The notes under the pieces were generated by a model. That model searched no databases. It was given only the letters and a program-made list of their open reading frames with translations, and was not told the origin of the DNA. Position numbers and translations under genes: made by a program. This document shows positions 11,101 through 21,892 of a DNA stretch of 64,000 nt, piece after piece (the stretch's first letter is position 1; each line of letters starts with the position of its first letter). Origin of the DNA: Pseudophaeomoniella oleicola (taxonomy: Eukaryota > Ascomycota > Eurotiomycetes > Phaeomoniellales > Phaeomoniellaceae). The DNA lies in assembly GCA_003868215.1 (NCBI GenBank), contig QWDQ01000036.1:62001-126000 (forward strand), read 5' to 3'.

Positions 11101-11446
11101 CGGCCTTGAAACAGCCCACGAAGAGAAAAGAGATATCAGAAAGATTAATCGGACTATTGGAACGTTATTGAGAATATTCAAGAAAGATATGACATGCTCT
11201 GAGTAGAGTTACACGGCTGGTCAGGCCAAGGAAAGATACGATTGACCTTGTAGAAAAGCTTTTTGCCATGACAAACGGAATGATCCAGGAAAAGAACGCA
11301 CAGCAATGCCAAACCTCGAGATCGTAGACGGATTTCATATGCTGACAGAGGAATCAATGTAGGAGAACGCAGATTCTGGAGTCGAAGGAGAGGAGAAGGG
11401 TGAGAAAGAAGATGTCGAGGTCAAAATATCGGTGGTATGTGAAACA
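8192..11446. other. Long gene-free block with palindromic TACGTA/CCTAGG repeats
   Basis: About 3.25 kb without a supported gene. The right part of the block lies downstream of the zinc-knuckle gene, the left part upstream of the 1102-residue protein. Bases 9070-9170 are a dense patch of CCTAGGTAC-type and TACGTAGTA-type palindromes. Open frames up to 180 residues occur (for example 9929-10471 plus strand) but show no domain, no steady composition and no convincing splice partners. A fast-evolving or lineage-specific gene, or a non-coding RNA, cannot be excluded. Confidence 0.5.
9070..9170. repeat. Dense palindromic patch (CCTAGGTAC and TACGTAGTA)
   Basis: The patch contains several overlapping copies of AGGTAC, CCTAGGTAC and GTAC, then ACTACGTAGTACGTAGTACG, in about 100 nt. 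The same two motif types recur singly across many gaps in the window. It may form hairpins; function unknown. Confidence 0.6.
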
Positions 11447-13692
11447 TCACCAACGACGGCTAGCAAACGTTAGGAAGGCCAGTAATAGTCATGGATGACT
11501 TACTTGTAGGCAGCAGCAACCACAGGTTGTTGCTGCTGTTGCTTAGTACGGGGAAATTGCTCTCTCTGCCGTTTTGGGCCTGTATCCTCGTCTTCAGTCC
11601 CCTCTCGACCGTTCTTGCTTTCCACGGAATGATCATCTTGATCACCCCATGCTGGTGAAAGAGTATTTGGGTCAATTTCAACATCTCCATCCGCGTTCTC
11701 GGTCGAGGTTACAATTCCACCTCCGTTCGTCGATATTTGCGTCTCGTCTATGAGATAAACTGGTGATCGATGATGTGGACTAGGATGTAGACCGGCCTGG
11801 GGTTGACTGCCAGGAGGCGGTGGCGGTGGAGGTGGTGGCCGACTCCAGCCTGTACGCTGTCCATGATTGTATTCATAGCGGTCATGTTGATGTCCACGAT
11901 CTGGGTGTCTGACGTGCCTGTACGAGTCTCGCCGGTTTCTTCCGTGGGGATAATCTCTATGACTCAATCCTGGGCGAGACCTTCGTTGTTCAGATTCCTC
12001 TCGTCTGCGTTCGCCATTCGATAGCTTCATCTTGTCATCTGATACTTCTTCGTCGCCAGATCGATGACTATGTCCCGGGGATCGCTCGTAGTCTGCCCTC
12101 GGCATCACTCCGAGTTCAGCAAGCCTTCTTTCTCGCTCTGAATCAACAGGGTCTTCAACCTCTTTCCTGATTTCGAAAGCATCGGGATGCAAGTCTTCGT
12201 CGTCTTCAGGAGACCTGGTATTGGCTTCACTATCCGAGGAAGTTTTCTCATCATCAAAATTTCGCTCATCGATATCAACCTCTTCCCCTTCGTCGGCCTC
12301 CACTTCTTCTTCCTGAGGTTGAAATGCATCTTCACGAAGCGCAATCAATTCTTGTATCGAAACGAAATCGCTTTCAACGGAGAGGTCTGCGAAAATTGGA
12401 TCGTCTTTGAGAGCACCCCAGTCAGATGTCGCTCGAACGGTTGTCTCGATGTCTTTATCAGTGATTGCTCGGAAGTACAATGATACAGGGGCACCTGGCG
12501 CTAAGGAGGCTGCTATGGGGAGGCGTCCAATAGATTCCGCCTCTTCACAAGTAGATGGAAGCGGCCGCGCCACAGGATTTGGTGGATGGGTAACCCTCGG
12601 TCCTTTGCCTGGCTTCTCATTATATGCATCATCAAGGGCTATCAGCTCTTCCAGCCAAGGGTCAGTCTCTGGCTCGCCCGCTGTCTTAGTTCCAATCAGA
12701 TCTTCGTCGTTGTTGGGGGCAGTTGCCACTGACCCCGGTGTAATGGCATGCTGCGAACCTGGTGTGGAGGTGAAGGGTTGATTACCAAGAGGTTGAGGAG
12801 AGCTATGGAAAGAATTTCCATATCCAATTGGTGAAGCTGATTGGGTCTGTGGTGGAAAGAAGCTTTGAGAAGTAGGTGGAGGGTTTACTGGTGTTGGACT
12901 TGAGAAGTACGTAGAGTAACTGTTGATTGGTGTTGGGACGTTGTGGGTTGGCCATGAAACACTTGGGGTTGGCTGAGGGGCGGGGTAATGATTTGGATAT
13001 GGCTGTTGGTGCAAAGGACTGTATGGTTGACCGAATGGCCTTGGTGGAGGTTGAACTGCACTTGATGTCGGATAATGTGGCTGATGACCAACGGATGGAT
13101 AAGTATATCCTCTTTGAGGTGAGGGGCCTGTATAGCCTGGAGGAGGAGGATAACGAGTTATGACAGGACCTCCAATCTTCTGCCTTTTCGGAGGCTTTTG
13201 CGCCAAAGATCCACTATGAGAACCGAGTTAGTCATAGAGTCAACCAAGCTCGCGACTATCTTACGCTGGAACAGTCCTTCGTGGCTCTAGGCAATGTTGG
13301 GCAATATGACCATACTGGCCACAGTTATAGCATCCACCAGCATCCGCGGTTGGAGCAGAATGCTTTCTTGGGTGTTGAAATGGTGGTTGAGGAAAGGGGG
13401 TTTGATTTGGCTGTGGCGGAACAACACTCGACTGTTGTGGAGGCCAAGCAGCATGTCCACTGTAAGGATTCTGTGGGGCCGTTCCATAATGTGTTTGGCC
13501 AGGAACTGGATATGCAGGTTGCACCTGAGCATGTCCATACTGTTGTTGAGGTTGTGAATTAGTGGTCGGCTGTCCCTGTTGCTGATACGGCTGGTAGGCG
13601 CCGTATTGTTGTTGCTGTTGGCCCTGTTGAGCTGGCGGGTATGTGTACGACTGATTGCCACCACCAGCAGCAAAATGAAACATGTTCGCCAT
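11447..13692 (-). CDS. CCHC zinc-knuckle protein, function unknown
   Basis: Three exons on the minus strand (13692-13265, 13213-11504, 11459-11447) give 716 residues. The start is the first in-frame ATG (MANMFHFAAGG). The N-terminus is Gln/Tyr/Pro-rich and carries one zinc knuckle CYNCGQYGHIAQHC (C-X2-C-X4-H-X4-C), the nucleic-acid-binding motif. Exon 2 opens with PPKRQKIGGPVITRYPPPPG, then a Pro-rich region, a moderately conserved-looking segment around VSLYFRAITDKDIETTVRAT, an acidic stretch, and an Arg/Asp/His-rich tail with polyproline and polyglutamine. The last intron (44 nt: GTAAGT, CCTAAC, GCTAG) replaces an in-frame TAA with NRRW and TGA. An RNA-related nuclear role is plausible but only inferred. 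Confidence 0.8.
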
Positions 13693-14550
13693 TCGGCACG
13701 GTCTTGCTCTGTAGAAGTGCTTTAACAAAGCTCAGCGGATGGATTTCATGCTGTCGTAATCGTCATTTAGTGAAAGCAAACACGAAAAGTCACAGCCAGA
13801 AGTAGACAATAAGGCGCAGTCTCTAGAGGCAAATACGTCCAGTGCGACGAAGAAAGAATATGCAACAAAGAAGAGACTAGAACAGAGAGCAAACGAGCAG
13901 AATACTGCGTCGCGAAGGGGATAGAGCAATCGCCAAGTCACCGTGGTGACTTTGTGAAGGGAAAAGCTGGCCACAGATTTCTTAGCTAGAATTTGCAGCA
14001 CTTGAACAGAAGACACTATCCCCAGCGCACAATTGGGGAAAGCAAGTAGAAAGAAGACCTTGAGGTGTCAATATTCCGGAGAACAATGAGGCCGGAAAGC
14101 AGACTATGTGACTTGGAGTGGGTTATCAGTCAAGAGAATACCTGCAAATGTGACAAGATGCGAGTTGCCCAGCTATATTGCTCCCTTTAGACGCTTTACT
14201 GGATCTAGCTAGACCAATTAAGCTTACAAGCGCCTACAACGGAGCCTGGGACATCATTTCCAAAGCGCCCCGACATTCGAATCTTTGGGGAGTTCAAGAT
14301 ACATGTTTACCGTCTCAGTGCGATTTATGTCTTTCGGTTCTATATGATGAGTGTCTACACGAGGTGAACGATCTCCTATCACGAAATGGGTAATCTGGCG
14401 ACAACATGAAAGATAGTTCCCACGCTATAAGAAGCTCTTTCCCGCCTGCCGCGACATTGGTCAGGCAATACGAGACCTCACGACACTTTGGATGACTTCT
14501 TATGCACATGTTCATCTCCATCTTCTCTCTCGTTCTAAGCACCAGTAGCA
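13693..14550. other. Divergent promoter region, zinc-knuckle gene and ppg1
   Basis: About 860 nt between two divergently transcribed genes. Both promoters must lie here. I see no coding signal and no motif I can assign with confidence. Confidence 0.5.
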
Positions 14551-15626
14551 ATGCCTGGTCTACCCTGTAAGTGTTGGGCTTATTCTACAGCTTGGGGAGT
14601 GTCTGCTGACATACCCACGACAGCGAGCATTGATCTCGACGAATGTATCGAACGACTTTACAGGAAGGAGCTCCTTGCTGAATCAGTCATTGAGGCGGTA
14701 TGCGCAAAGGCGAAAGAACTACTCATGAAAGAGAGCAATGTGGTTCATATTGCTGCCCCAGTCACTGTCGTTGGCGACATCCACGGACAGTTCTTTGATA
14801 TGCTTGAGATTTTTAAAATAGGAGGGTTTTGTCCAAATACCAACTACCTGTTCTTAGGTATGCGTTTTCTCTGGCTATGAAGATTGATGTCAGCTTACCC
14901 AGACTAGGTGATTATGTCGACCGTGGTCTCTTCAGCGTCGAAACGATATCTCTTCTTGTCTGCTTGAAATTAAGATACCCACATCGCGTTCATCTTATAC
15001 GTGGCAACCATGAGTCTAGAGGTGTCACCCAGTCTTATGGCTTTTACACCGAGTGTGCTCGAAAATACGGCAATGCGAATGTATGGCACTATTTTACCGA
15101 CATGTTCGACTTTCTCACATTAAGCGTCGTGATAAACGACCAGATCTTTTGTGTCCACGGCGGTCTCTCACCCTCGATTCATTCCGTCGATCAGATCAAG
15201 ATTATAGATCGCTTCAGGGAGATCCCTCACGAGGGACCGATGGCGGACTTAGTCTGGTCCGACCCTGATCCCGAAAGGGATGAATTCTCCCTCTCTCCTC
15301 GAGGAGCAGGCTATACCTTCGGCGGCGATGTCGTAAAAAAGTTTTTGCATGTGAACAGCATGTCACACATCCTACGAGCTCACCAGCTCTGTCAAGAGGG
15401 GTATCAGATCCTCTATGATGACCGTTTGAGCACCGTGTGGAGCGCTCCAAACTACTGCTACCGATGCGGTAATTTAGCAAGCGTGCTCGAAGTCAGCGAT
15501 TCGAGCGAACGCTATTTCAACATCTTCGACGCAGCGCCGGAGAACGATATACATCGAAATGAGCAGCAAGCACAACAGCAAGCGGGGAAAGACGGCCAAG
15601 GGCCTATCATTGAGTATTTCCTCTAG
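14551..15626 (+). CDS. ppg1: Ser/Thr protein phosphatase Ppg1 (PP2A-like)
   Basis: Three exons (14551-14566, 14624-14857, 14908-15626) give 322 residues. Exon 1 is only 16 nt and encodes MPGLP. The PPP catalytic motifs are complete: GDIHG (56-60), GDYVDRG (84-90), GNHES (116-120), then the histidine-bearing VHGG and RAHQL. The C-terminus is EYFL, matching the YFL end of PP2A-type phosphatases whose last Leu is carboxymethylated. The N-terminus ([16 protein letters not shown]), [34 protein letters not shown] and [11 protein letters not shown] match Ppg1 better than PP2A, PP4 or PP6. In yeast Ppg1 acts in glycogen accumulation and in a Far/STRIPAK-like complex. The long C-terminal insertion of the budding yeast protein is absent here. 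Confidence 0.92.
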
Positions 15627-15983
15627 AAAGTAGCCTGTGTTAAGTTGTTTAAAAGGGGCGGCTTGCATTTAGCCTTATGAAAAGGAAACCCTCCGTTTTG
15701 GTTTGCTGAAAAGCTTTCATTTTCAACCAGATCTCTCCGATCAAGCATCGTCACTGTATCATGCCTCATGAAATTCGTTTGCCCAAGACTCCCAAACAAC
15801 TGCCACACTTTTCTTTACTATTGACACCTTGTCGCGAACAGAGAGCGTATCCAGTCGTATCATGACTCTTCGCTCGAGCCTAGAATATGGGCTCTCGCCT
15901 TCCGATATCTCTCCACGTGCCATTTGACGATCGCGGTTCTTCACTTGCTCAGATACTGTTTTAACGTCTTAGCGGGCGGAAGT
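15627..15983. other. Convergent gap between ppg1 and rdi1
   Basis: About 360 nt between the two stop codons, expected to hold both 3' untranslated regions. No other feature seen. Confidence 0.5.
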
Positions 15984-16719
15984 TCATTTCCAGTCCTTGG
16001 AAATGTCAAAAGACCATTCAAACTTCAAATGGGAGTGGTTGTCATCATCGACGAATGTAGAGATGGCTTCGTAGTGCCCTCTGTAGAGCAGACCGGAGGG
16101 AGCTTCCTCAGTTGCAACTATCCCGAAGCGATTAGATTTGGCTACCCTTCCATCGACGCTGGCGTCTGCAGGAGACTTACATTTCTTAGTATATGTAGGG
16201 TTATCACTGGTGTTAGGAGGGTAGCTGCCAATCATTTCCTGGGACTTGTCGACCCTGACACCCTTTCTCTTAACGACCTGTACATATTTCAAACCACTCA
16301 AGACCTCGTGTTGGACTTTGAACTTCGCCTTCATTTGATACCGAGCGCCTTCTTTGATTGTAAAGGGGTGCTTGCTCAAAGTCTCGAGTGCGCCTGGTTC
16401 GGTCAAGTCGATAGTGATGTCGGGACGACCTTCGACTTCGAGGGCCAGAGACTGAATAACACATTTCCTTGGGTCATTCGGGTCAGAGAGGTCCTTGCCT
16501 GTTCCTAGACCGAGCGAAGCTTTCCAACGGTTGAGGGCTTCGTCATCTTGATCGAGATTTTTGTACTATATCAGGCAATCGTGTTAGTATTGTTGCAAAA
16601 TGGGATCTGCCATTGTGTGGGTTGGCAGCGCGGCGCACCTCGTCGATTGTTTTCTTCTCACCGACTTTGAACCCCTCGGTTGTCTCTGGAGCGAGATCTT
16701 CGTCGGTATGATCAACCAT
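15984..16719 (-). CDS. rdi1: Rho GDP-dissociation inhibitor
   Basis: Three exons on the minus strand (16719-16639, 16565-16181, 16117-15984) give 199 residues, the usual fungal length. The start reads MVDHTDEDLAPETTEGFKVG, a typical regulatory arm; the immunoglobulin-like body includes EALNRWKASLGLG, ALEVEGRPDITIDLT, FTIKEGARYQMKAKFKVQHE, SGLKYVQVVKRKGVRVDK, EMIGSYPPN and the end FEWSFDISKDWK. Rho GDI keeps Rho-family GTPases soluble by binding their prenyl group. Intron 2 (63 nt) has no in-frame stop, so a retained form would carry 21 extra residues between KK and EEAPSGLLYRG; the spliced form restores KKFATEEAPSG. Donor 1 is GTGCGC, less standard than the others. Confidence 0.95.
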
Positions 16720-17901
16720 AGTGAGATAACACTTGTTCAGCAGTGCACGGAGGGCAGCGAATGACAGCTGAAGTGTAAATGGTGTAAGAAGCAAAGAGCG
16801 CACACGAGATATAAGAGAAACAGGGAGAGGACACGGCCAGTTAGAGTCTCGATTCAATAGGGGAGAGTACCTATTAGGGTCAGACAGAATGGCGGTGGGG
16901 CAGAACTCGCATTGGAACACTGAGGGGCAACGGACTGTCGCGGCCGATACCACGAGCTTCGACAACGTTTATCACGCTTTACCCCCTCGAGAAGACCTAA
17001 GGTAACTAAGTCGGTCTATCACGATGAGGCGCCGTTGAAATCATTGGACAATCAGCATTGCATCTCAGAGGAGACAAGCCTGGCTGCTTCAAGATATAGG
17101 AACTGATCAAATGTCCTACACCCTAGGGACTCTGTGACTGTTACTGAGCCTGGATCAACACAAAACAAATCGCGACTCGAGCCTCACCCCACGTGCTTGT
17201 CGCATTGTGCAGACGACAAATTGAGGTGAATTCTACCATCGCTGCAATGGGATTGTGATAATCAAAGATACTCAATGGACAGGGATACCTAATTGATGAT
17301 CCTTTTTGAGCACATAGTAAGTGTCTGATAATGAGTGGCCAGTCAATGCTTCGATCGACTCGATTCATAACTGAGGAAGAAAAGAAGGAATGGGTGTGTG
17401 GTCTTTATTCTAGGCGGTATGTCCCGGTTACTTTAGTTAAAGCATCCGTTCCGTATCCGTTGTAAGGTCTGAAAGCAGCGGCAGTTCAGGGCCAATAACA
17501 ATCAACAATGAGCCTAATGGGCCCTTCTCCATACCACTATATCAGGCATAGTATGGGTGACGGTATGCTCTTAATTACATGTACCAGCCACCTAGTACCA
17601 AAATCGGAAAGTGTAGGATTGAAGAGGCAGACAACCCTTACAAAGGTACGGTCCCAAATTGCCCATAGCTCAAGTATTTCGTACCTTTTGAACCCATCCC
17701 ATCCATTTCTTTGCGGGTAACCGAGGACAGTACTGTATTTCTATTGTGTCCACTGCATTGTTTATTGTCGCAGGCGATCATCTTTTTAACAGCGACGATT
17801 CGCGTTTCTTCACCTCGTGTCGCTGGAAATCGCTCAATCTGTCGGCTTGGTGAAAGACCGCTTCTTACGAGGACAAGCCGGGGTTTACATCGATCATAAC
17901 A
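16720..17901. other. Divergent intergenic region, rdi1 and Bqt4-like gene
   Basis: About 1.2 kb with both promoters. Only short meaningless frames are present. No repeat or RNA gene recognised. Confidence 0.5.
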
Positions 17902-19358
17902 ATGGCGACGCGATCGCTTCCCAAAAAAGCGAATCCTCTGATAGCCTCTGAGGCTTCTCCTCCATGTGCGCACATGTGTTCCATGAATGCGACAGAAATT
18001 CAATACTGATATCGATATAGATGAGGAGCTTCTGGCACGCCGGCGCCTCGGGAAGACAAACTTGGCCGTAAAACCTGGCCATGTCGGGACTTCGAATGCG
18101 ACGAAGCCGGAGAATCTAGGAATGTTTGAATACGCGCACTTGCGCGCCCCTCTTCCCAAGGATCTGAGAGGATCCGAGATCTTTGCAGGAACCCCGACTC
18201 AGCCTCCGCCAGAGACGTATTTCCTGATGGTATGTCTATCCTTTTGTTCACGAACAAGAGCAATTCTCTGATTCAAACGCAGCGACGCAGCAAGGATGGG
18301 TATGTTAGCGCAACAGGGATGTTTAAGATCGCGTTCCCATGGGCCAAGCAAGCTGAAGAGAAAGCTGAACGAGAGTACCTGAAAACGAGGGATAAAACAA
18401 GTCGTGATGAAATTGCGGGAAACGTCTGGATAGCACCAGAGCTAGGTAAGCTGGCTCAGATCATGCGAATCGACTACGGATATTGACAAGTCCTTAGCAC
18501 TTGATCTCGCGAAAGAATACCAAATGTACGATTGGGTCAAAGCTCTGTTGGATCCAGAAGAAATCGTTCAAAGTCCCGCGAGCGCAAAGAAGCACATCTC
18601 ACCACCTCCAAGATTCGAATTCCCTCTGGAAAAGTCAGGGGAACAGCCAATGTTTGCACCCCCAGAACCAGCCCCACCCAAATCATCGCGGGCTAGAAGA
18701 TCAGCGTCTCCATCGAAGATTGCTTCCCCGACGAAGAAGGTTGCTTCGCCGCGTAAGAGGACGACCAAAGCTATGAAGGAGGCCAACGCGGCCGCAGCTG
18801 CAGCAGCCAATGAGACTCTACAGGCAGCTCTGGACACCGCAGCTTCACAGGGGGCAGAGTCCGTGGAATCGGAGAAGGTATCAGATGTGGCTAAGTCTAC
18901 TGAGCCGTCAGATGACAAGGTCAAGATTGAAGTTCAGCAGAATGTTCAGGTAAAAGGCGATGTCGAGACCACTACCACCAATGTTTCAGTCGAGATGCCG
19001 GCAGGTTCTCCAGAGCTACCACTTCCAGAAGACACAGAAAAGATGATAGAGCAAGCAAAGAAAATGGTCGAAGAAGCCAAACAGTTGGAATCTGCAAGCG
19101 CAGCAGACACAGGCAAGGTATCTAAGAAGCGGAAGGTAGAGGAACCTACGGATGATGATCTCGATGCCACCCTTCCTGTCCAACCAGCCAAGAAGGCCAA
19201 GGTATTAGAGGAAAAATTGAAGAGAGAAAAGGTCAGAAACCGGGCCCTGGTTGGAGTCACTGCTACTCTTGCAATTGCGTAAGTATCACTTTCGATCAGA
19301 TGTCTTGGGCACCATGCTAATAAGCTACAGGGCTGCTATACCGTATTTCTTTGTTTAG
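17902..19358 (+). CDS. bqt4: KilA-N/APSES-domain, tail-anchored nuclear protein (Bqt4-like)
   Basis: Five exons (17902-17965, 18021-18229, 18283-18445, 18498-19278, 19331-19358) give 414 residues. Exon 1 reads MATRSLPKKANPLIASE, then VKPGHVGTSNATKPENLG, FEYAHLRAPLPKDL and, across intron 2, ETYFLMRRSKDGYVSATGMF, which opens an APSES/KilA-N type fold continuing to GNVWIAPELALDLAKEYQMY. The middle is Ala/Glu/Lys-rich with AT-hook-like SPSKIASPTKKVASPRKR. The last residues (RALVGVTATLAIAAAIPYFF) form one hydrophobic helix at the extreme C-terminus, so the protein should be tail-anchored. That layout is Bqt4, the inner nuclear membrane protein that ties telomeres to the envelope in fission yeast. 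A soluble APSES transcription factor would lack the tail helix. Confidence 0.85.
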
Positions 19359-19811
19359 TGCCGAAGTGAGTTCTCAAGCCTTCGATCTCTCCAGGTGGAG
19401 GAGCGGAGCAGATCGAACGTTGGATTTAAGATACCATTATAAATTTTCGTTCACGACGGCGTTGAGCGGTGATGGATGGGCGAAGGGACGGTCGCAAATG
19501 AATGTTGAGACGACTTCGCGACCAGGCAGCGTGGATGGGTGGAATTTGTTGCTTGCTTCATATGTCTTGCCGCCGTGAGCATACTACTGTAGTCATTTAA
19601 TCCATGAATAATTCCCTCAATGAGGAGATGTCGAGCCTTATTCTGTTATAGCACGTTGTAGTTTTGTATTGTCGTAGGTTTGTTATGGATGGTCTAGGTT
19701 CTGCCGGTATTATGAGAGCGCTCTCGCATATCAAAGATCGGCCGAACCACTTCTCCAACTTCCCCAGGAAACGATCGTTGGCCAAAGCATTTTGCTAAAA
19801 GCTGGCCAGCA
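19359..19811. other. Intergenic between Bqt4-like gene and clp1
   Basis: About 450 nt on the shared plus strand, containing one gene's 3' region and the clp1 promoter. A short open frame at its left end has no support. Confidence 0.5.
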
Positions 19812-21366
19812 ATGTCGCTTCCTGGACTGGGACTCAGTCAACCTGAAGAAGAGGTCAGACCAGTGGCTGCGACACGGCATGAAATACCGCGGGGTTCAGA
19901 ATGGCGCTTTGAGGTCGCCTCAGGAAGTTATGTGAAAGTTCAGGTGGGACAGACAACCGCATTGATATACCAGCGAGAACTGACATTAGCAACAGCTACT
20001 TAGCGGCACAGCTGAGATCTTTGGCACCGAAATCGTGACTGGGCAGACGTACACCTTCACCGGCGCAAAAGCAGCCATATATACTTGGCATGGCTGCACG
20101 ATCGAAATCAGCGGCGATGCTTGCCAGAGCGAATATACTGCCGAAGAGACACCCATGACCGAATATGCCAACGTGCATTTTGCCCTGGAGACTCTGCGGG
20201 ACGAGGCAAAACAGCAAGCTAGACCAGGACCAAGGGTGCTGATTGTAGGGCCGGATGATGCAGGCAAAACAAGTCTGGCCAAGATTCTGACAGGGTATGC
20301 GGTGCGCATTGGAAGACAGCCGATAGTAGTGAACTTAGACACCAAAGAGGGTATGCTTAGTGTGCCTGGGACAATGACAGCAGCAGCATTCAAAACGATG
20401 CTAGATGTTGAAGAAGGTTGGGGTAGCAGTCCAATGTCTGGACCGAGCGCAATACCAGTCAAGCTTCCATTAACATACTATTATGGGCTCCCTGATCCCA
20501 ACGAGAAGGATGGGCAAACCTATCGGGCAATCTTGAGCCGCCTAGCCCTAGCAGTATCCGGTCGCCTAGATGCTGATGCGGATTCGAAGGAGGCTGGTAT
20601 CATAATAGATGCGCCGGGCTCAATCACTCAGTCGAACCCGTCATCTACCTCAGGCTCGATGCCGTACGCAACCATCACGCACATCATCAACGAGTTCTCC
20701 ATATCTGCAGTACTGGTCCTTGGGTCCGAACGACTTTACGTTGATCTACAGAAGCGGTTTGACAACAAGCCAATCTCCAATTCTACCACTGTCCTCGAGA
20801 CCACTTCGGTCGTCAAGCTCTCGAAGTCCGGGGGTTGCGTTGACCGCGACGAGTCCTTCTTGCGCTCCTTCCGCGCTTCCCAAGTCAGGAACTATTTCTT
20901 CGGAAGCCCCAGATTGACAAACGGCATCAATCTCTCGCCCCACCAACAGACTGTCGACTTCTCCACGCTCTCCATCTACAAGCTCACATCTGCTTCGCAA
21001 GTGGGCGGAGCTATACCAGATGACTTCTTCGCACCAGGCGGCTCTTTTGACCCGGAGGACGACGCCGATTACGATCCCGCTCTTCCAGCCAAATCCGACG
21101 CCAAATCATCATCTACTAGCCTCTACAGCCGCCTTTCGACGCCGACAGCCGCAATGACCAACTGCATCCTCGCTGTCACGAACGCCCCTTCCACCTCAAC
21201 CTCGGATGAAGACATACGGGACGCGAGCGTGATGGGCTTTCTCTACGTCGCAGACGTCGACGACTCCAAGAATCGGATCACGCTGCTCAGCCCTATGGCA
21301 GGGAGGATACCGGACCGGGCAATAGTTTGGGGTTCCTGGCCCGAGGAAATCGTCGGCTTGTCGTAA
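19812..21366 (+). CDS. clp1: mRNA cleavage and polyadenylation factor Clp1
   Basis: Two exons (19812-19943, 19996-21366) across a 52-nt intron give 500 residues. The junction restores SYVKVQLLSGTAEIFGTE, the conserved N-terminal beta domain. The central P-loop GPDDAGKTS is at residues 129-137, followed by VVNLDTKEGMLSVPG, PLTYYYGLPDP and IIIDAPGSI. The C-terminal domain ends FLYVADVDDSKNRITLLSPM and WGSWPEEIVGL. Clp1 belongs to cleavage factor IA with Pcf11 in yeast and to the polynucleotide kinase Clp1/Grc3 family; the fungal proteins bind ATP but are generally considered inactive as kinases. A nearer TAG acceptor at 20003-20004 is out of frame, so the CAG at 19994-19995 was chosen. Confidence 0.94.
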
Positions 21367-21892
21367 AGAATTTGAATCCATTCTGCTTTTTCACGTATCT
21401 CCCAAATCTTGGATGGTCACAAGAGGATATCCCTCGGTTCTCCAAATGGTATTCAACGGCGTCAGTATGGAGAGTGTGGAGTAACAAGTAAACGAACTGG
21501 GAATGCAAGGGAGCTGGCAAAAGGAAAAAGGTGTTTGATGAGAGAAAAAAGTTGTATTTCGTTCTCCCCTTGCAGCATCCTCCTTTCGAAGGTTTAGGGG
21601 AAGATCTTTCCAGATAATTCTTTGATTGCCCTGTGGTCGGTTTATGATACCTAGGTATCTATGTAGGTAGAACGAATTGAAATTACCAAAAAAGAGTTCC
21701 TAATATAGAATCTGTTTTTGTTCCGTCTACATTACATATCTGTATGTCTGTGTGGATAGGTATGCTAGACACATTTCGAGATTTTATAAGGAGGTTTTTT
21801 GGTTTTATTTCCTTTCTTCAAAATGATTATGATGATGCTATCTAGCTATCTATTAGTAAGAAGAACGATGGTTCATTGTATTTTGGTCTCAA
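21367..21892. other. Convergent gap between clp1 and isn1
   Basis: About 530 nt between the two stop codons, AT-rich from 21600 on, with one CCTAGGTA motif at 21651. It is expected to hold both 3' untranslated regions. Confidence 0.5.

Noticed and set aside
17638-18159. 173-codon minus-strand open frame
   Set aside because: It is antisense to exons of the Bqt4-like gene, whose plus-strand model is conserved and closes in phase.
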